From contig OV884059.1 of the NCBI GenBank assembly GCA_930367215.1, positions 53,600,957 through 53,664,956 of the forward strand: DNA of 64,000 bases, read 5' to 3'. The notes under the pieces are model-generated. The model searched no databases. It was not told the DNA's origin and worked only from the letters and a program-made list of their open reading frames with translations. The stretch is from Pollenia angustigena (Eukaryota; Arthropoda; Insecta; Diptera; Polleniidae). Made by a program: the position numbers and the translations under genes. This document shows positions 31,885 through 43,713 of this stretch, piece after piece. Numbering within the stretch: the stretch's first letter is position 1; each line of letters begins with the position of its first letter.

Positions 31885-33424
31885 GATTGATGTGTTTGTA
31901 ATTTATTTTGCACAAAATATCAAAGCATTTAGGGATGTGTAACATTGTACATTTTTACACGGTTGCGTTTAGGAATGCATGACTTTGTTAAGTTGCATTG
32001 CAAATGACGTTTTGGAACTCACCTGATCAGCCTTAACCATGTGACAGATCTAGACTTCCGTAAAGTACACAATCACGTAATAAATAATTTTACTAAAGGT
32101 CATTTTTAATACAAACATTTTCACAAAAAAATAAAATAATTCGAATATTTTAATCAAAAAACTACTATTAAAATTCTAACGTTAATATACTAACCAGATC
32201 CAATTGAAGTTTCTTATAATTAAAAAGAAGTATTCATATATCTTTACAACTACCGAAATGCTATAAAATCAAAACTAATCTTTCACTTAAAATATTAACC
32301 ACTTTTTTTCCTTTCTTAAAACTTATAAACAAATAAAACAAACATGAACTATAATTTAAACATCATAATTACAAACAAATGAACTAACTTAAATAAATTA
32401 AAACAACTAGTTAAGAATTTAAATTATTTAATACTTTTGGAAATCTTAAACTTATATTTTAATTGACTTACTAAATTTTTCTAGTGTAAACTAAAGTATC
32501 TTTATTTTATTTCATAATTTCTCCTAAACTTCAAAAAAAAAAAAAAATCACACATTAATTAAAAAAAAAAAATAAGTTTTTTTTTTAGCAACAACAACAA
32601 CTACGTCTTCAGTATGATTTGATTGCTGGGCCCTTCGATCGGAGAATATTGAAGAGAAACATCATATTTTGTTGTGAGTAAAAACACAATATACATATGT
32701 GCATACCTATGTATGCACATGTTTTGTAATTATGTATTAAAATTAGCCTTACTATAAGAATTTATCAAAATTTCTTTTGTCCGATAGTCCGACTTTTTTT
32801 TTGTCTTTCCATTCACCTTTTTATTTTTTATAAATTCTTGTTTTATTCCATTCATATTGATTTTGTTTTTTTGTCAATGAATGAGTAATTGTTTCTCTTT
32901 TTATTATGATAATTTTTTTTTTTTTTTACTTTATATTTCAATAAATATTACTATTAATTTGATTTTGTAAAATACCAAATATGCAGTGTTAATTTATTTA
33001 AAAGGGAAGGATGGACCATACAAAATGTATCTTTTGTAAGTAGATAATAATGTCATCTTTAGGGACAGAGGAAAAATTCAGGGTATATAAATTCTGTCAA
33101 GGTGTCTGACATACTTGTAGTCAGAAGGGTGGGAAAATTGTACCCCAATGTGCTTAATACCTGGCACCAATAGATTTAAAATTTTAATTGTTAAAGCATT
33201 TATTTTTTTCTTTTAAATACACTCGGTGGTATTTTAAGGCAAAAGAGTGTATTATATGTTTGCGTCATAAAACTGGGTTAAGAACCGTATATACCATTGA
33301 GCTAGCTGAACACCAGTACTTTGCGCTTAATCAAGTTTTATTTTGAAAAATTAACTAATTTTTTCTATCAGGTTAAATATTCAATAATTTTTGTTATTCT
33401 TTCGGACACGACGCGTAACATATA

Positions 33425-33442
33425 TGGCGCCCAACGTGGGGC
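33425..33442 (+). promoter_or_regulatory. tRNA-Lys primer-binding site, Ty3 unit 2
   Basis: TGGCGCCCAACGTGGGGC lies four bases after LTR 2 and is identical to 23146-23163. In the tandem array this primer site is internal. Confidence 0.85.
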
Positions 33443-34540
33443 CTCTGCAAGGTCATGATAAAATCTAAGCCCGGTATTCAGTAAAGGACCTTGCAAGCTA
33501 ATGCAAAGCTCTAAGGAGCAAGGAAATTTAAGTTAAGACATATTAAATTAACTTTTTAAATCTATTTCCATTGGTTAAAATTTTTTTTTGCAAGTCTAGA
33601 GCTTGCACATTTCCAGCTAAAATGCTTAAATTCTTTTATTAGTCATAGTTTTCATTTGCGTTACTAATCTCAGAATCTTTTTGCAATATTTAGAAATTAT
33701 GTGTTTGATTGAGTATATAACCAATTAAAGTTTTTTTTTATAGGCCAAGTACTAAAATAACGTTTCGGTCTTGTTGCATTTATATTGCAGGTTTAAAAGT
33801 ACAGTGGCGCAGACCTTTAATAAGACCATAAGAATAACTTCTTTGATTGTTTACATGATGCGTATTGAAAGTTTGTGTCATAAAGTAAATTTTAGTGAAT
33901 TGTAGACGTGTATTTTTTTTTAAATTATAAAATACGTTGCACCTTTCTTTAAAATGATGACATATTATTTTTTGCATAAGTATATTTTGTTCAGTGTTTA
34001 TTCTTCCCAACTATTTAAGAAATTGTTATTGCAGAATCTAATCTATCTATACCCAATCTTAACTTTAAAAATAAAATTAACTATTAACATAATTTACGAT
34101 TAAAAATATTATATTGATTTAAAAAAAAAAAAAAAAACCCAAATATTGAAATTTTCTCATAGATCATATCGTTTTTCATGTTTGTGCAATTGGGAATTTT
34201 GTTTATGAATACATTTTTTTTTATTATTTAATTTCAAACCCAAAGGTTTAGGTTTTTTAGTTGAAACTTGAATTCAATTTAAAAGGATTTCGCGTTCATA
34301 TGAGCTTTTGTTCAGAGAATAAAATTAATATCTTCTTTAGAAATCTTTCCATTGTTTGTTAAGTAACATCTAAAAATTTATTAAGAAAATCCTTTTCTGC
34401 TCGTTCGTAATGAATACCAGACATTCTTCGCGGGGAAATTTAAATAATTCTGGAATTCGCGACGAAGTAGTTCATCTACTTCTCGAAATAATATTTCAAG
34501 GGAACTTCAAGGAGCTTGTTCTAAGACGCGTCCTAAAGTA
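33443..34540 (+). other. Ty3 leader, unit 2
   Basis: Matches the unit 1 leader except for about 35 bp around 34121-34160, including an A16 run and CCCAAATATTG, absent from unit 1. The gag ATG equivalent is at 34410 with the same early frame change. Confidence 0.7.
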
Positions 34541-35506
34541 GTGCATTCTCCTAGTGCCAATTCGTCAAATAAAAGCCACCCTATTGAAGGAACTCAAAGT
34601 GCAGATAGCTTAAATACATTTACTTCTGCTCCTAGACCTGCAGGGGAAATACAAAGTTGTTTACCTATTTCTAACCATTTCGGGGATATAAAAATAATGG
34701 ATAACCAAGGACTTTCAGCACAGGCTCAGACTTTTGCCCCAATTAGTGACACAGTTTCAGCTAGTGGAACATATCATACACAAAAAAACCAGTATGAACA
34801 ATCTGCGGGCCAAGATAATAATGAACCAGTCATTTCTAACAAAGATAATATGAATTCGAATACAAATACATCCTTCGATTCTCTAATTGCTCTCATGGAG
34901 CAAACGATGAGGAACACACGTGAAGAGTTTGGAAGGGAGCTTAGCTCCATCAAAGATTTTATTTCACAAATTGGGGGTGTGAGTCACTCAACCACATCTA
35001 GACCAAATTTTTACCAAAATATTTCAGATTTTAATAACATAGCTTCAAATAGCAACCGACTATCAAATAACCAAACTGATTCTTTTCAAAATGTGGACAA
35101 TAATGTCAAATTGGAGAAGTGGAAAATCTCCTTTGATTGGCAAGGGTCAGTTTCCGATTTCCTTTTTAAAGTTGAAACACTTAGCTCAAGGTCCAAGTGC
35201 TCAGACGAACACTTACTTTCTAACTTTCACGTCCTTTTAGAAGGAAAAGCGGAGAACTGGTACTGGTTATTTACCAAACAAAACAAAAATTTTACTTATC
35301 CTTTACTACGTCATGCGATCACGAAAGAGTTTGGTCGTCTTGAATCAGACCACGATATATTGTTGAAAATGTCTCTTAATAAACAACAATATAAAGAATC
35401 GTACAATGATTTCCATTGTAAAATTGTGTCAATGAATCTAAGACTCCAAAATCCATTACCGGATGTGACATTAATAGACATTAAAAAAAAAAAAATTGAA
35501 TCCTAA
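34541..35506 (+). pseudogene. gag: Ty3 gag (matrix/capsid part), unit 2
   Basis: The frame has 321 codons, offset exactly 10314 bp from unit 1. Differences are few: the residues after FQNVDNN read VK instead of DN, and NFT replaces NVT. It ends after the same A13 run (35483-35495). The upstream frame change is shared. These shared lesions show that the unit was already broken when duplicated. Confidence 0.75.
35483..35495 (+). promoter_or_regulatory. A13 frame-change run within gag, unit 2
   Basis: Same length and phase as at 25169-25181. Confidence 0.5.
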
Positions 35507-35945
35507 CTTACGTTTTTTACTGTTTAATGCAGAAACCAGAGACATAAATCAATTTCGCGATACGGCACGAAAAGCTGAAAAGGTCATTAGGGACACAAAA
35601 TTTCAAAATCCCTCTGGATTGTCTCGAAACGTAAGTGAAATTGAGGTCTTTTCATCCGAATCTTTAGATTCTGACCATTCGGATCCGCAAATTGAAGCAA
35701 TAGGTTTTACCTCAAGAAAACCGAAGTACGATTACTCCAATATTCAGTGCTGGAACTGCTTATTGTTTGGGCATTCGTATATTTATTGCTCACTGGAAAT
35801 AAAGAAGCCATTTTGTTTCAAGTGTGGTAATAAGGGTGTTTTAACTCCAAAATGTCCAAACAATTACAACCAGGGAAACAAACAAATGTGCGAAGTGGCT
35901 ACCGGGGACACTCGTCCATCCCAGAGAACCCCGAGTTCAACCTAG
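35496..35945 (+). pseudogene. gag: Ty3 gag C-terminus: nucleocapsid, unit 2
   Basis: The 149-codon translation is the same as unit 1; one synonymous base differs in the first knuckle region. It has one intact CCHC knuckle and one with Val in place of His. The GGGAAAC heptamer is at 35873-35879 in the overlap with pol. Confidence 0.75.
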
Positions 35946-38092
35946 ACTCGATTATTATCGATAAATCTCAAAATTACCTTGATAAGACTGAATCAACAAA
36001 ATATAACTCCATAGCTACACAAACTGAATTTCCTTCGATTATTTCACCAATTATTAACAAAACTTCACATGTAGTCAGGAAACCTAGTATTAAAATTATG
36101 AAATGTAGACTTCGATACAAAAAAAGAAAACATTTCAGGAAAATTATAGAATCCACCTTGATCCATGGATCAGATGACCGACCTTTTGCTAAGGTTAAAG
36201 TTTTTAATGAAACCTTAATTGGTTTGCTTGATTCGGGGGCAAACGTTTCCGTTTTGGGAAAATCCTGTTTATCGTTTTTAGAAAGGATTAATATTCAATT
36301 TAAGCCCATAAAGTCTTCAATCAAAACAGCAAGTAATACTAGAGAGGAAGTTATTGGTTATTGTACCTTGCCAATTTTCTTTAAGGGTGTTACAAAAAAC
36401 TTGGAATTTTATTTAGTTCCGACTCTGACCCAAACTGCATATTTCGGCATAAATTTTTGGCGCGAATTCGCTCTAGCACCAGCAATAGTGCCCCAAAATC
36501 CTCCACATATTAATGAATTGTCTTTAGCAGAAGTTAAAAATGAAAATTTTCCTGAGGAAAAGTTAGATTTGGAGAAGATAATTCAAGAATTTCCGTCTTA
36601 TGAAAAACTTGGCCTAGGTTGCACGGAACTCCTAGAGCACCATATTGATACTGGTGATGCCGTTCCAATCAAAAGCAGGCATTACCCTCTCTCCCCGCCA
36701 AGACAGGAAGAAACCTATGGGGAAATTGACCGGCTATTAAGATTGGGGCTCATAGAAGAATCCAATTCACCCTGGTGTTCACCTGCAATTTTGGTCAGAA
36801 AACCTGGCAAAGTAAGACTATGCATCGATTGCAGAAAACTTAACTCGGTCACTAGAAAAGATTCTTACCCCTTGCCACACATAAGCGGCTTATTAAGTAG
36901 GCTTAAAGACACTTTTTTTATAACTGGTATAGATTTAAAGGACGCATTCCCACAGATTAAACTTACGGAGTCGTCCAAGGAGAAAACTGCTTTTGCTATC
37001 CCAGGGAAACCCCTGTACCACTATAAATATATGCCCTTTGGTCTCTGCAACGGACCCCAAACCATGAGCAGACTCATGGATAAAGTTATCCCGTCACGTC
37101 TGAGAGAAAATGTTTTCATATATCTGGACGACCTACTCGTACGCAGTCCAGATTTTCAAACACATATGAAACTTTTGTCTCAAGTAGCTCAATGTTTAAG
37201 GTTTGCTAAACTAACGATAAATATTGGTAAAAGCAAATTTTGCCAAAAAGAAATTAAATATCTGGGCTACATTGTTGGGAATGGCTGTCTGAAGGTAGAT
37301 CCTGAAAAGGTAAGATCCATTGCAGAATTCCCTTTACCAAAGACACCAAAACAAGTGCGCAGATTCATTGGCATCACAAATTGGTACAGGTCCTTTATTA
37401 GCAACTTTTCTGACATTGCCGGCCCTCTTACTGATTGCCTACGAAAATCCCAAAAAGTTTTCCACCTTACTGATGCTGCGAAATCCTCTTTTGAACGACT
37501 TAAGATAGCTCTTGCATCAGCACCTGTGCTGGCACAGCCTAATTTTGAAAAAGAATTCATTATACAGTGCGATGCGTCTAAGGTTGGTGTAGGGGGTGTT
37601 TTGTTTCAACACGACGACAATGGAAACGAGCACCCAATTTCATATGTCTCCCAAAAGTTAAATAAGTCACAAAGTAACTATACTGTTACAGAATTAGAAT
37701 GTCTGGCTGCTATAGTTTGTGTAAAAAGGTTTCGCCCATACATTGATGGTCTCCCTTTTCGTATTCTAACCGATCAATCCTCTCTTAAGTGGCTCATGTC
37801 GCAAAAAGATTTGAGCGGAAGACTGGCCCGTTGGAGTCTTCAACTCCAAAGATATGATTTTGTTATCGAACATAGAAAAGGACGTTTGAATGTAGTGCCA
37901 GACTGTCTATCGAGACTGGACGTTGATGAAGTAGTGGTATCAGATGGGGATAACGAAGTAGACCTACTGTCGCCAGATTTCAATACCGAAGAATATGAGG
38001 AGCTTAAAAGAACTGTAAAGGAGAAAAAGGAACTGTTGCCTGATTTGAAATTGTCTGACAATCTTATATTTAAACGGGTAAAGTTTAGGTAA
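35852..38092 (+). pseudogene. pol: Ty3 pol: protease, reverse transcriptase, RNase H, unit 2
   Basis: The frame has 746 codons, 20 more than unit 1, because the codon that is TAA at 27716 is GAA here. Protease D127-S-G, RT D361 and Y-L-D426-D427, and RNase H D574-A575-S, E614/E616 and D641 are all present. It ends at a TAA at 38090 shared with unit 1, directly before the in-phase integrase frame. Protease, RT and RNase H look intact, but integrase is separated by the stop and lacks its core. Confidence 0.88.
35873..35879 (+). promoter_or_regulatory. -1 ribosomal frameshift heptamer GGGAAAC, gag to pol, unit 2
   Basis: Same sequence and phase as in unit 1 (G GGA AAC in the gag frame, pol in -1). 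Confidence 0.7.
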
Positions 38093-38446
38093 GGTGGCGA
38101 AGAAGAGGAGGATGAGCTATGGAGACTTTGGATCCCAAAATCCCTTATCCAGCAAGTTATTAAAACAGCCCATGATTCGAAAACGTCATGTCATGGGGGC
38201 TTCCTTAAAACCTTGTTCAGAATTCGGCAGAAGTACTTTTGGCCGACAATGGTCCATGACGTTAAGTCTTTTGTTCAAAAATGTGATATTTGCAAATGCA
38301 TAAAATCAACAAATCAGATTTCAAGACCTTTAATGGGTAACCAAATGTTAACAAATCGGCCCTTTGAAAGGATATATTGTGATTTTTTGGGTCCCTACCC
38401 ATTGACATTGAAAAGCAAAAAACTCTATGATCTTTATTTGCCTTGA
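38093..38446 (+). pseudogene. Ty3 integrase, zinc-binding part and start of core, unit 2
   Basis: It is in phase with pol after the TAA at 38090. It has the same His pair, Cys pair and first core Asp as unit 1, ends at the same shifted stop, and has the same deletion of the rest of the core near 38565. Confidence 0.75.
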
Positions 38447-38587
38447 TCATTTGACAAAATTCCTGTTCCTCAAACCGCTCAAAACAGCCACAACTGCAAA
38501 TGTTATTTTATTTTTCCAAACTGAATTGTTCCCAACTTTTGGTGTTCCTAGCTATGTCCATATACAATTTTAGAGAAACTTGGATGT

Positions 38588-38950
38588 ATGTCTGGCGAAG
38601 ATTTTAGTATTCGGAACAACATTGATAAATTGATGAAAATAAGGGAGCAAGTTAGAAAAAAATTAGACATTGCTCATGAAAAATCAAGTAAAAACTATAA
38701 TTTGCGCAGTAGACCAATAGATTTCAAAGTAGGTCAAATGGTTTACAGAAAAAATCACGTACTTAGTAACATGTCCAAAAACATTAACAGAAAATTCATG
38801 CCAAAGTTTATGAAGTGCAAAATAAAAGAAAAAATTGGAAATAACTTATATGGAGTAGAAGATTTAAAAGGTAAATTCATTGGTAAATTTCATTCTTCTG
38901 ATCTGAAACCTTTTCCCGGCTTTTGTGGATCGTGCCCCACGATTCCTTAA
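38588..38950 (+). pseudogene. Ty3 integrase C-terminal region, unit 2
   Basis: The frame has 120 codons and is identical to unit 1 except near its end (TIP for TSP). It follows the shared core deletion. Confidence 0.7.
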
Positions 38951-40061
38951 AGAATAACAAAAACTGCCTCAAATAGAAAAAAAAATCGTTTTACTGTTCG
39001 TCATAAAAATAATATATATTTTCAGTTCGAAGCAGTTTTGTTGCGATTTTTTCTTTGCTCACATTAAAATTTTTGTGGCCTTTTTTAAAATTTTACGATT
39101 TATTTAATTTTATTTGAATAATTATTCAGAAAAGAAAAAAACTTGTGAAACATACTGTTGGATGGCAAAACAACTCAATTTTGTTGGCGTTACTCTTACC
39201 CTTCGCATGCAATAGATTCTTTTTTGCAATTGTCAATACCTTTGATTTTCCCACTCAATAAGTGCGTAAATATATATATGTGCATAAATCTGTAATATTG
39301 CAATTGCGATAATTAAGATCACCAAATTTATGACCATATATGGTAATAATTCTGGTTTTGTAAACCTAGATTTTTTGTCCTTTTCTCACACATGGACATT
39401 CTCATACACATAATGGTTAGTAATTATTCTCCTTTTTTTTACTATGCAATTAATAATTTTAAAACGCAGTTAATGCTCTACCAAAAATTAAAAATTTCAT
39501 TATTAAAGTGACCGTAGTGGAAATAAGTCAAAAAAAGAAGAGAAAAAAAATTCTGAATCCCGAACAGTTTCCTATTTTATTTAACAAATAAAATACTTAA
39601 TTTTGCTGAAATTGCTAAAATTTTACGCGTTTACCATATAAAGCTAAAAGTTTAATTCATACTTTATTGAATATAATAATATTGTGGTAATAAGCAGTAT
39701 AAAGTAAAGTCATTAATTTGTATTATAAGCCAATATTTAAACAAAGTTTCAAGTGAAATAAAAGTGACCGGTGATATAAAAAAAAGGTAAAAGTTAGACT
39801 CCACAAACAAAAAGTAAAGGCTAAATCTTTTTTATTTATTCCTTGAAGGAAGTCCATTCAAAATTTGGTCGTGGAATTTTCCTAGACCCACGGCATTTTG
39901 GAATACCTCAAATTTATAAAATAATTCATAATTCTTCAAATGATGGGTGAGTTCCAAAACGTCAAAACACATTGCAGTGATGCGGTTTTGCTACTGTTTT
40001 AATACAAATTTGCAAATTTTTTGCATTTAGAAACACTGTTTTGCAATCAGTTTTTTTCAAG

Positions 40062-41330
40062 ATGGCGATGTCAACAATAATCTTTGAAAACTTGATGGGA
40101 TTATTGGACGAAACACCTGAAAGCAATAATAAAATTGTACAAAAATACATAAAGAGTAAAAAAAACAACGCACTCTTGCCTTATATACAATTATAAAGAA
40201 AAAAGCACAGAGACAAAATGTAAACAATTTATTGAAACCATTGGAGAAATGCCGGAAGACATTTTCTATAGCCATTTTCGTATGGAAATTTCAACATTCA
40301 AGGTGACCAATAATTCTGAATTTGTGTTCCAGCTCAAAAATTTTAATTCCAGAAACTGTACAAAATGCTACAACCCTTATGGAGAGCTGCAGCAACGGGA
40401 CGTCCTGGAATTGGCCAAAAGAATCGCTTTATGTTACGTTTTGGAAACTCGGTAATCAAAATAGCTTTCGTGAAATCAGTGACCGTTTCAACATTGGTCG
40501 TGGTACTGCCTATAGGGCTTTTGTCAAAATAATTCTACTTATTAATAAATTGAAGGGTAAAGTAATTAAATTTCCTGCTACCGAATTTGAGCAAGAAAGT
40601 ACTATGCAAGGGTTTGAATCGAGCCGTTCACATCCTTTTCCTTTCGTACTGGGTTGCATAGACGGTACACATATTCGTATAATGCAACCAAAAAAAGACA
40701 GTATCAGCTTTTACAATCGGAAGGGAACGTATTCTGTGGTGGTACAGGTATGCAAACAATTGATTTTTTAAATTATTTTTATATCATGATTGCTTTTAGG
40801 CCGTTGTAAACTGCGAAATGCAATTTACGGATGTTTTCGTTGGTTATCCCGGTCGTTGCCACGATGCCAGTATATGGAAGAACTGCCCGCTTAGGAGAGC
40901 AATTGTAAACAGAGTGATAAGATTTCCACCAGAGTGTCACTTACTCGGAGACGCAGCTTATCCACTGGAATCTTTTTTGATATTACCTTACAAAGACAAT
41001 GGATTTTTGACCAGGGAACAAATACGATTTAACAACATTCACAGCTCCACAAGAGTATTTGTAGAACAAGCTTTTGGCATTTAAAAAAAAAAGTTTCGAA
41101 TTTTAAATTATTTGGAGATGACTAACTTTACACTAATTAAATATGTTATTATGTCATGTTTCATACTTCATAACATTATATTAAAAAATGAGGGTTCAAA
41201 TAACATTGGTCTCTTAGATGATGAAGATTGCTCTCGCCATGAATGTAACAACTATTTAGAGCAGCCACCACTTCAACAAGATGAAGCGAAAAGAAAGCGA
41301 ATTAACTTAACAACACTACTTTCAGCATAA
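40062..41330 (+). pseudogene. PIF/Harbinger DDE transposase, copy 2 (frameshifted)
   Basis: Same gene as 29748-31017, with the catalytic blocks GCIDGTHI, GDAAYP and VEQAFG and an intron at 40748-40799. It shares the later frameshifts of copy 1, including the one in the A-run after VEQAFG. It has one further single-base loss near 40167 (AACAACGC for AACAAACGC) that breaks the N-terminal exon earlier. Confidence 0.8.
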
Positions 41331-41531
41331 ATATAAAAAACTTTTAGTTTTGAAGTTAGAAAAAGTAAATATATGTACTTTATTACAACAATTCATTTGT
41401 ACTCTTCATTAAATAAGAAAGTAACCGGAAAAATAAAAATTAAATTCACATTAGATTAAAATAAGGCAGAGTTCGACTTCGGGATAATAAAAATTAAATT
41501 CAATTAAAATGAGATTTAAATTAGCCACACA

Positions 41532-42185
41532 TTATTTGCAACCATTTCGACTTAAAACTTCACTTAAAACTTCACGCAACTTTCTGATCTCTTCAATTTT
41601 TGTTTTCTCAACACATAGTTTCTGCTTTTCACACTCCAGGAACTGGTTCATTATTTCCTTGTCAGCATTACTCTCACTTCGCAAAAATTCTAGTACCTCA
41701 CATCTTGCTCGTTTTCGCGGAGGTTCTTCTGGACTTTTTGGAAGATCAGAGGTGGGTGCTGAATCATTACTATCAGATAACAAAGATTCCAAAGTGTAGT
41801 CTAGCATATTTTCAGGAACTGTTACATCGGTACGAGTGCCATACACTTCATCCATTTTATCAAAAAACTCCCATGAAGTCGCCGACTCTCCAGATGTGCA
41901 GTTTCTTCTTTTTATTCGCTTGTATGTCACCATGAAGTTTAAATACTTGCGCATAACTTCATCGCTGCTGAATGGAAAGTCCGGGTCAATAGTTTTAATT
42001 TCCCGGAGCACCTTCTCCCATAAAACAATTCTTTTCTTTTTTTTAGAGGCAAAATCGCTTTCATTTTGCAAACGTGTTGTTAACAACAGCTGCTTCCACT
42101 CAAAAGTCCACTTTTTGTCTCTGAAGATATAAATAAATTCATTATAAATAATAATTAAATTGAAAACTTACTTTTCTTCCGCCAT
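41532..42185 (-). CDS. PIF/Harbinger Myb/SANT-like DNA-binding protein, copy 2
   Basis: Minus strand. Exon 1 is 42185-42172, the intron is about 42171-42121 (GTAAGT...TTCAG, shorter than in copy 1), and exon 2 runs 42120-41532. The protein matches copy 1 with few substitutions (KKKKRIVLW for KKKKIIVLW, FPFSSDE for FPFSRDE, KRIKRRN for KRIKKRN, FLRSE for FLRNE). The frame is open throughout. Confidence 0.8.
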
Positions 42186-43713
42186 GATTGATGTGTTTGT
42201 AATTTATTTTGCACAAAATATCAAAGCATTTAGGGATGTGTAACATTGTACATTTTTACACGGTTGCGTTTAGGAATGCATGACTTTGTTAAGTTGACGT
42301 TTTGGAACTCACCCGATCAGCCTTAACCATGTGACAGATCTAGACTTCCGTAAAGTACACAATCACGTAATAAATAATTTTACTAAAGGTCATTTTTAAT
42401 ACAAACATTTTCACAAAAAAATAAAATAATTCGAATATTTTAATCAAAAAACTACTATTAAAATTCTAACGTTAATATACTAACCAGATCCAATTGAAGT
42501 TTCTTATAATTAAAAAGAAGTATTCATATTTCTTTACAACTACCGAAATGCTATAAAATCAAAACTAATCTTTCACTTAAAATATTAACCACTTTTTTTC
42601 CTTTCTTAAAACTTATAAACAAATAAAACAAACATGAACTATAATTTAAACATCATAATTACAAACAAATGAACTAACTTAAATAAATTAAAACAACTAG
42701 TTAAGAATTTAAATTATTTAATACTTTTGGAAATCTTAAACTTATATTTTAATTGACTTACTAAATTTTTCTAGTGTAAACTAAAGTATCTTTATTTTAT
42801 TTCATAATTTCTCCTAAACTTCAAAAAAAAAAAAAAAATCACACATTAATTAAAAAAAAAAAATAAGTTTTTTTTTTAGCAACAACAACAACTACGTCTT
42901 CAGTATGATTTGATTGCTGGGCCCTTCGATCGGAGAATATTGAAGAGAAACATCATATTTTGTTGTGAGTAAAAACACAATATACATATGTGCATACCTA
43001 TGTATGCACATGTTTTGTAATTATGTATTAAAATTAGCCTTACTATAAGAATTTATCAAAATTTCTTTTGTCCGATAGTCCGACTTTTTTTTTGTCTTTC
43101 CATTCACCTTTTTTATTTTTATAAATTCTTGTTTTATTCCATTCATATTGATTTTGTTTTTTTGTCAATGAATGAGTAATTGTTTCTCTTTTTATTATGA
43201 TAATTTTTTTTTTTTTTACTTTATATTTCAATAAATATTACTATTAATTTGATTTTGTAAAATACCAAATATGCAGTGTTAATTTATTTAAAAGGGAAGG
43301 ATGGACCATACAAAATGTATCTTTTGTAAGTAGATAATAATGTCATCTTTAGGGACAGAGGAAAAATTCAGGGTATATAAATTCTGTCAAGGCGTCTGAC
43401 ATACTTGTAGTCAGAAGGGTGGGAAAATTGTACCCCAATGTGCTTAATACCTGGCACCAATAGATTTAAAATTTTAATTGTTAAAGCATTTTTTTTTTCT
43501 TTTAAATACACTCGGTGGTATTTTAAAGCAAAAGAGTGTATTATATGTTTGCGTCATAAAACTGGGTTAAGAACCGTATATACCATTGAGCTAGCTGAAC
43601 ACCAGTACTTTGCGCTTAATCAAGTTTTATTTTGAAAAATTAACTAATTTTTTCTATCAGGTTAAATATTCAATAATTTTTGTTATTCTTTCGGACACGA
43701 CGCGTAACATGGT

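Larger units (their letters stand above)
29631..32024 (+). mobile_element. PIF/Harbinger DNA transposon, copy 1
   Basis: The element is 2394 bp with ends GGGTGAGTTCCAAAACGTCA and the reverse complement. The last base is T here but C in copy 2, where the ends match perfectly. GAT is duplicated at 29628-29630 and 32025-32027, and the empty site GAT is at 21578-21580 in LTR 1. As is typical of the family, it has two convergent genes: a DDE transposase on + and a Myb/SANT-like protein on -, each with one small intron. The transposase is frameshifted. Confidence 0.9.
28725..33420 (+). repeat. Ty3 LTR 2, interrupted by PIF element 1
   Basis: It starts TGTTGCGATTTTTTC and ends CGCGTAACA. Without the PIF element and its 3-bp duplication it is about 2299 bp. 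It serves as the 3' LTR of unit 1 and the 5' LTR of unit 2. It has no 404-bp duplication and no 164-bp MITE. Confidence 0.88.
39945..42314 (+). mobile_element. PIF/Harbinger DNA transposon, copy 2
   Basis: The element is 2370 bp at exactly the same LTR position as copy 1, with the same GAT duplication (39942-39944, 42315-42317). It is a duplicate of copy 1 made with the Ty3 unit. Ends are perfect inverted GGGTGAGTTCC. It lacks about 12 bp in the partner-gene intron and about 11 bp near the right end relative to copy 1. Confidence 0.9.
20267..43709 (+). mobile_element. Tandem Ty3-type LTR retrotransposon array (LTR-int-LTR-int-LTR)
   Basis: Three LTRs (20267, 28725, 39039) enclose two internal regions, and the whole array has a single target duplication TGGT at 20263-20266 and 43710-43713. 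The repeat period is 10314 bp. The second and third LTRs carry the same PIF element at the same base, while the first LTR lacks it. The array therefore arose by unequal recombination within one insertion, not by two insertions. The uninterrupted target is present in reverse at 49748 and 54324. LTRs of about 2.3 kb with a tRNA-Lys primer site point to the Osvaldo/Ulysses group, from memory. Confidence 0.88.
39039..43709 (+). repeat. Ty3 LTR 3, interrupted by PIF element 2
   Basis: It runs from TGTTGCG to CGTAACA. Without PIF and its duplication it is about 2298 bp, nearly identical to LTR 2. It is followed by the closing target duplication TGGT (43710-43713) and then by palindrome-arm sequence. 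Confidence 0.88.

Noticed and set aside
43438..43635. 65-codon frame near the end of LTR 3
   Set aside because: Its counterparts in LTR 1 and LTR 2 are interrupted by an in-frame stop in the T-run, and it lies in the LTR promoter/R region, so it is incidental.
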